The notes under the pieces are model-generated. The model ran no database searches and had not been told where the DNA came from. It saw nothing but the letters and a program-made list of their open reading frames with translations. A stretch of DNA of 64,000 nt from Polytrichum commune (lineage: Eukaryota; Streptophyta; Polytrichopsida; Polytrichales; Polytrichaceae). The translations under genes and the position numbers were made by a program. Shown piece by piece: positions 58,104-64,000 of the stretch (within the stretch, counting starts at the first letter, position 1; each line of letters begins with the position of its first letter). The stretch lies in assembly GCA_950295325.1 (NCBI GenBank), contig OX485809.1, positions 2,170,001 to 2,234,000 on the forward strand, in the 5' to 3' direction.

Positions 58104-59639
58104 CTTAACAAACCGGAATCAAATTGTCAACTTGAATGTTTGTAATTTTGACTAGGTTTTGTCACAATGGTTCCCAACGAGGAAGAGTTCCCACGCAAGT
58201 GCGGGCAAGAAGACCAGGTTGTGAAGGAGGCGTGGGAGGCGCAGGGCTCAACCGAACACAAATGTGATTAAACCCGGGGTTAAAATTGGTGACACCTTAA
58301 GATCTAGGGGTTTAGGAGTCCAAAGTGTCAAAGTGTTGGAAACTTTCAATGCAAGTTCTCTTCAACACTTACTACTTGGTCTTAGGAGACACCTTGAAAT
58401 GGCACATTCAGAATCAAGCCCGTGGGTGGACTTTTCATACCATGTATGAACTAATGTGAGTGTAAGAAGGGGTATTATTCGAGGCATTAACATACATAGT
58501 ATACATAAGAGAGAGGTGTCGTTTTTCTCTAGTGTGTACATCCGAAAAGGCTATTGCAAGTGTTGAAGACAAGGTAGATGTACAAAAGGGGACCCTAGGG
58601 TTTAGAGATAAATATGACAATACATTTTTTTAGTTTCATCCATTGTTGCCATATGATAGTGCTTAATGACTACCTTGTCCATTCTTGCTGGGGTTTGCAT
58701 TTGGGTTCTAGGTTTTTATGAACTAGAGGCTCTTGGAGCGCTCATGGGCTCCCTTGAGTTTGCTCTTTAAATTATGGCTACATTATTATGCACTTGCCTT
58801 TTTTTTGCTTGATGCAAATGTCAACTTTCATGTTATGGATGAATAAATGTTCAATGAAATCTTCATTGGAAAGTGAAAGTGGGTTTTATATGTGATAAAG
58901 CCTTGTTTAATTTGAGATTTATATTTTGTATACATAGTGGAGGCATTTATTCCATGATATTGAAAAGCTTAGTAGAAAGAAAGAAAAGAAAACCAACATT
59001 GGGCAATCCAACATGAATTTGATCCCATTGGCCCTACCCTGCTCAAGAATTCCCTTGGTGCAGAGTGGGATTAATTGCCTACCTTGCGGTGAGTGGGCTC
59101 TTGTTTGTTTGTTTTGTGTGTGTGTGTGTGTGTGTGTGTGTCTATATATCTATAAAATAGAATAAATCAAATTTGATATTCATTTGTCTTCTTTTGTTTG
59201 TATGGCTTGGTCAAGGAATCTATTATGTGTAAAGGTGAATTCAATGATTGGGATGGTTAGGTCCGGTGTAGGTATTAGTCAACCATTTTGTTCATATGTA
59301 GCGCCTTATATGTAAACGATATAAGTCTTAGTTTTGCGAGGCATTCACATCATGTAGTGTTGCATGTGCAACTTGGTATCCTTGGTGGGATGGTATTTGT
59401 GAGCCAATTTTTTTGGCCAAATACTTTACTATGGATTGATAGGAAGAGTTGGATGGAACTTCATCCAACCTAATGAAGATGATTAACTATAGCCTAGGAC
59501 GGTAGTTACAACTATAGGCGTGGGCTTAGGCACCCATAGTCGGTTACAACAACTATCGTCTCTACCGAGCCAAAGGGGTTGGCAACGGGGAAGAGAGGGG
59601 GCATTTTCTCATAGACTTTTTGAGAGAATTGTTGAACTT
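58104..59639. other. No gene recognised
   Basis: AT-rich, with a TG dinucleotide run at 59115-59140. 58470-58515 is a reverse relative of 39590-39640. No recognisable domain in any frame. Confidence 0.4.
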
Positions 59640-60985
59640 AGTGTATTTGTCTCCCTCGTTGCAGAGAGTGCGCGAGGTTACTTGTAGTGAACTATATTCA
59701 ATAAATCGAGTAAACACCACAGTGATTGTGGGTTACCGAATTCTATTGAATGGCTGCGTATGGTCAAACTATCTTTTGATTTTGATTGCGTGAGTGCAAA
59801 ATTAGAAAACCATAGTCTATTGTTGAGATTGCAATTGACTGAGACCGAAATTGTGAGTGGAATTGAGTGAGTTCAAATTGTGGAGAGCAATGTGAGATTA
59901 AAGGAGAATTGATCAACCCCTGAGGGAAAGAGAGTATGAATCAGAATGAAGAATAAGTAGCGAGAAAGTGAGCGAGCATCGAGAGATTAAGAGAGAATTA
60001 ATCAATCTTTGAATGATAGAGGATGCGAATGAGAAAGAAGAATCAACAATGAGGAAGTGAGTGATGATTAAGAAATTTGAGAGGAATGAGGAATTAGAGA
60101 GGGAAATCAAGAATGAAAACTATTGGCGGTCAAAACTGAACATTGTGCAACCATTGCCTAAGTGTGGATTCTCGAACATAGTTGAGCCTACTGGAGTGGT
60201 GAATCAGGAGTTTGAAGATTGTTATGGGAGCGAACCACTGACTGACTGAGGAAATACCTTCTGTTTGAGAAAAATCAAGTGATCAAAACATGAAGGGCAA
60301 GGAATTAAGTCAAACTATGAACATAGGGTGTTACCCTAAAATAGGAAGAGAAAGAGTAGAACAATTGCCTGAAGAGAGGTAGGATAATTCAAGAGTATCG
60401 TTGAACGATGACCCGAATTACCCTGAGAAAGGGAAGAATCTGGAGACGAGATCTTTGAGTATGAAAGTGCAAGCTAACCAAATCAACTATTGTCTTGTGT
60501 GATACCCTTGTGGTTGTTGTTGTTGCAAGTTGTGCAAGGCAATTAAGACTATAGCTTGACCATGTTAGTCGTTGTAAGTTGCATAAGTTGTGAGTAATGA
60601 TTAAATCTTGGAATTAAGGAATAAACAATTTATCTTGTGTTGGAATTAACATTGACTCATTTTATGAAGGAATTGTTGTGATTTGAAAATGCATTGGCCA
60701 ATGGTTATAAAGACAATTGTCATACTCAAAGATTATTGTTCTCAAATGACTATTGTTCTACAATCTCATGACGAGATGGATACTTAAAATTACTGACACA
60801 CATACCCCACTAGATGAGAAACACTGAGAGGAAACCTTGAGAGAAAGGAGAGTAAAAGATGATTGAGTGATGTGTGAGAGTGAAGATAGCAACCCTATTG
60901 TCTAATTAATGAACTATAAAGTGACAGATGCATGTAATAGACAATAGTAAAGCCTACGTTGAGAGTTTGTACCATGTGTTTTGGT
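59640..60985 (+). repeat. Dispersed repeat D, copy 2
   Basis: See 42106-43590; the two are alignable from about 60127 to 60985. The left part (59640-60120) is a purine-rich array of loose repeats of GAGAGATTAAGAGAGAA type not seen in copy 1. Confidence 0.6.
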
Positions 60986-60999
60986 TAATTCATGGCTTT

Positions 61000-62170
61000 T
61001 TCTTTTATGAGCCTATCGTGTTATGTTTTTATGAATGTTTATAGGTTCCTTATTATGCATGTTAGGTTGGTGCTTGAAGGTGGTATGATATGATGTGGGC
61101 TACATGTATGCACAATATGGGTATTATGGTGCCTTTTGAGGTGCCATCATTTGTTAGCGAGTCAACCATGGCATTTCCCTTAATTCCTTTGTGAGCTCTA
61201 ATTTTTTGGATTATTATATTGTGTCAAAATCATGTTGAACTATAGATGTGTTGAACTATAGATGCTATTAGCAATTTGTCCAAGTGATTATGTTGGGAGG
61301 ATGGGCGTCTTACGTGGTTGTTGATGAGGTAGATGCTATTGAGGCTATCTGTAAAGATATGTATGTCTTGATTGACTTCTTGTGTGTTGGCAAGTGCTAA
61401 CCAAATAGCATATAGTTATGCTCTAAGAATGTTTTGAAAATCGGGGAGTTTTTCTGCTATTTGTATGTTGTTGAGTTGGCTACATACTGCTAATCATGCG
61501 AGATTTCCATTTCCTTTACCATCTAGTGGGATAAAGGACCAATCCATGTAGATGCTTTGGGTTGGGTTATACTATTGTGGTTTGGGGGGGGGGGGGAGGG
61601 GGGCTATAATTTTTAATTGGTAAAGATATTTTGAGGGAATTTGTTCATTTGTCCAATATGTTAAGTTTAATGGCTTAATGGTAGGTGTGGGGTTATGTGT
61701 GGGTATGTCTAGGTTGTGAGCTTTCTTGAATGATTTGTTGGAGTCTTGGGGCGAAGGTGTAACTTAGTGTGTGGGTGGGGAGTCTCGGCTATGTATGCAT
61801 ATGATTGTTGTGAGTGAGGTGTCAAGTTACTTGTAGTAGGAGGGTCATTGGGGTGCGGATGGATATTGAATGGTGTTTGGCGGGATGGTGGCTATGGTAT
61901 GTCTTGGTGTTTTGCTAGGTCTAGTTGTTGGGAGGTCCAATCTTTATGGTTTAGGGTCATGATGATGATGTTGCATGGGTTTTCTTTGGTTGCCATTATG
62001 GCCCAACGTATGGATTTTGTTGTTGTGCGATGATTTGCCGGGTGTGCACAGCATGCGCCGTTCCATTTTGAGGATAGTGTGCGGCCTTGTGAGCCGAAGA
62101 TGATATCTCTAGTATGTGGTGAGTTGTACCTTTTGAATAGGATTGACTTGTTCACCAAGATCAATTTTGG
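61000..62170 (-). pseudogene. LINE RNase H region remnant
   Basis: Minus strand. Upstream part (61892-62164): HTRDIIFGSQGRTLSSKWNG then TKSIRWAIMATKENPCNIII, the linker seen before RNase H in a plant LINE lineage. Downstream (about 61150-61570): MDWSFIPLDGKGNG (first Asp region), NILRA.LYAIWLAL (Glu position next to a stop), HIFTDSLNSIYLINNH (second Asp). The order and spacing fit RNase H of non-LTR retrotransposons. Several stops, so decayed. The RT domain would lie at >62170 but is not seen. Confidence 0.6.
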
Positions 62171-64000
62171 GATTGCTTTTTAGAAATCTTTTACTAACAC
62201 GTTCAAATTTTTAGTGATTTTAATTCTCTTTAATTTTAATAATAATTGATGCATGTATGAATGGGCAAACGTGCCTAAATTCAAAATAAAAATAATTTAA
62301 ACACCTTTATTTGAGTGCTTGTAAATCTAAGAACTGGCACCAAAAATAATTGTTTATAAAAGAGATTGGATTACGTCTCAAATGACACTAAGCATTCTAG
62401 TCTCAGTAGTTAACTTGATTGGGCGAAGGGGGAACTCTATTATCACTAAATGAGCATGGGAATCTCCATGTTGATAATTTGAATAAGATATTCATATGAG
62501 CTCCAAAAATTAAGAGCCAAATGGCTACAAGCACAATTTGGATTTGTTAATCATCTCGCACTATTGGCATGTTTTCATATCCTACCAAACGTGGGTGCAA
62601 ATAGGAAAATAAATGTCCATCTACGGCACATCTACCTTAAAACAATACATAACATTATTCATATCCATAACAATATTTCGCAAAACATTCCCCACATTCA
62701 AACTGAAAGTGAAGAATATTCCGCGGAATATTGTCAATCCCACATAACATTGTTATGAAGTTGAATAATGTTATGTACGGACTCATGAGCACATCAATCT
62801 CTTTAGATCGTGCCGAGACGTCACAGTAACACTTACTTATCAGCCCATTGCGGTGGAGGGTGACTCCGAGGTGGAATTTTTCTCTCTTCAATAATGCATC
62901 TTCGTCCTTGAGAGTCTCTACTACTAAGATTGCCCCCCCCCCCCCCCCCCCCAACAACAACAACTTGATGTAACCATAAACTGAGGTACCTATGTGGACC
63001 TTAGTTGAGTGGCCACCCTTCTTCATCGGATGCCTATAATGTTGGGGGACCTATACGACAAACACACGTTTGTAGTTATGTATGGACATCTAAAAGACTT
63101 TTAACATGCTCATCCCTTCTTAATCGGACACCTTTATATATACTGGGAGTGGTACCCATACGGCAAAGCTTGATATTGTGTATGGAAACCAAAGAGACAT
63201 GTGTTTCGATGAGATTGGAGGATGTGCGCGGTAGTTGCCACGTCACACAATGAGGAGGGTCAATGAGATCACTTCAAGAGGAAAGGGGAGGGGGTGGGGG
63301 AACACAAAAACTTTCATGTATTATAATTAGTAAATTTCTAACATAGTGTGTAATTTTAAAATAGAAAAATGTAATTTTGTGATTATTCCATTACTATTGC
63401 ACATGAAACAACCAAAATAATCCTCAAGAATCATAAAAATTGGATGAGGTTGTTGACATTTGGTTGAATGTTTATTAAGTTGGATTGAAAATTTCTATAA
63501 CTATTCTTATGTGGCTTTATCACTCCAAGGATGAGGCGGAAAATCTAAGGATGAGGTTAGATTTCCTACATAGCCCAAACGACTAAGATGGACGAACCTA
63601 CAATGCTCTCAAAGTTCAAAAACAGCCTTGTAAAACTTTATAAAAATCCACATGTTGAATATAAAATCTCATATCCAAAATTTGCATTTCATTTGAAAAA
63701 CAACAAATATTTTATCGGTTTAAGAGAAAATATCCAGTTTTAATATTGTCCTTCAGGAGAATCATTCCTTCAATTATCTTGCTCCTCCTACATTCAAGTG
63801 TTAGTTCCTTGCAAAACATATTTGGACTCCAAACTACAAAATATGTAAACAAACATGTAAGCAACACCTTACAACGCTTCGTGGCATTTGAGCTTGCTTA
63901 AAACTAGGGGCACCCACTAGGACTACATGTCATTTTTAACAAAGTTACACTTTTCTTTAACCTTCTTTCGAAAGTTTATTGTATCAAATATAAAGATTCA
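62171..64000. other. No gene recognised; C20 tract
   Basis: AT-rich. A run of 20 cytosines occupies 62933-62952. The minus-strand frame across it (62655-63026) has no known domain. No TIR or LTR ends were found up to the window end. Confidence 0.4.

Noticed and set aside
62655..63026. 123-codon minus-strand frame
   Set aside because: Contains a poly-Gly run made by the C20 tract and no known domain.

Overview
This is plant nuclear DNA, most likely from an angiosperm with a repeat-rich genome. The only host gene I can support is the 3' part of a Rubisco-activase-like AAA+ gene at the left edge (275-3486, + strand, five exons with GT-AG introns). It ends with a stop codon inside the window; its 5' part lies outside. 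Almost everything else is transposable elements and their debris. Many can be bounded to the base because their target-site duplications (TSDs) survive.

Layout. 275-3486: the host gene, with foldback elements in its first and fourth visible introns. 3700-5040: internally deleted pogo-like element. 5043-7663: nothing recognisable. 7664-16904: degenerate Ty3/gypsy element (minus strand: gag, protease, RT/RNase H remnant, integrase) between two ~1.1 kb LTRs, interrupted by a hAT-type element with a G-rich minisatellite (14043-15058). 17754-19414: a second pogo-like family with a transposase remnant. About 19880-27430: a LINE-like host element (minus strand) split by a solo LTR that itself holds a pogo derivative (20544-23180), a CACTA element that holds a SINE (23216-24530), and a second solo LTR (25721-26743). 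27431-35686: mostly unassigned, with two degraded LINE pieces and a Mutator-type MITE (29841-30087). 35690-36504: Harbinger-type derivative with an internal tandem duplication. 36936-37776: hAT derivative carrying a SINE. 39640-42105: truncated gypsy integrase plus LTR. 42106-43590 and 59640-60985: two copies of an unclassified repeat. 46192-49992: near-complete PIF/Harbinger element with two genes and a nested solo LTR. 51097-54867: the best preserved pogo-like element, with a 444-codon transposase. 55731-56110, 56462-56930 and 56956-58095: Tourist-like MITE, pogo-type MITE and hAT element. About 61000-62170: LINE RNase H remnant. The rest to 64000 is unassigned.

The elements interact. The pogo-like transposase at 51721-53055 belongs to the same TIR family as the deletion derivatives at 3700-5040 and 21679-22884. 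The Harbinger element shares termini with smaller copies elsewhere. The LTR families share TGTGAG...CTCACA ends, and three solo LTRs with perfect 5 bp TSDs show LTR-LTR recombination. No CRISPR array, bacterial gene, rRNA or intact tRNA gene was seen. All functional statements come from reading the sequence; no database search was possible.
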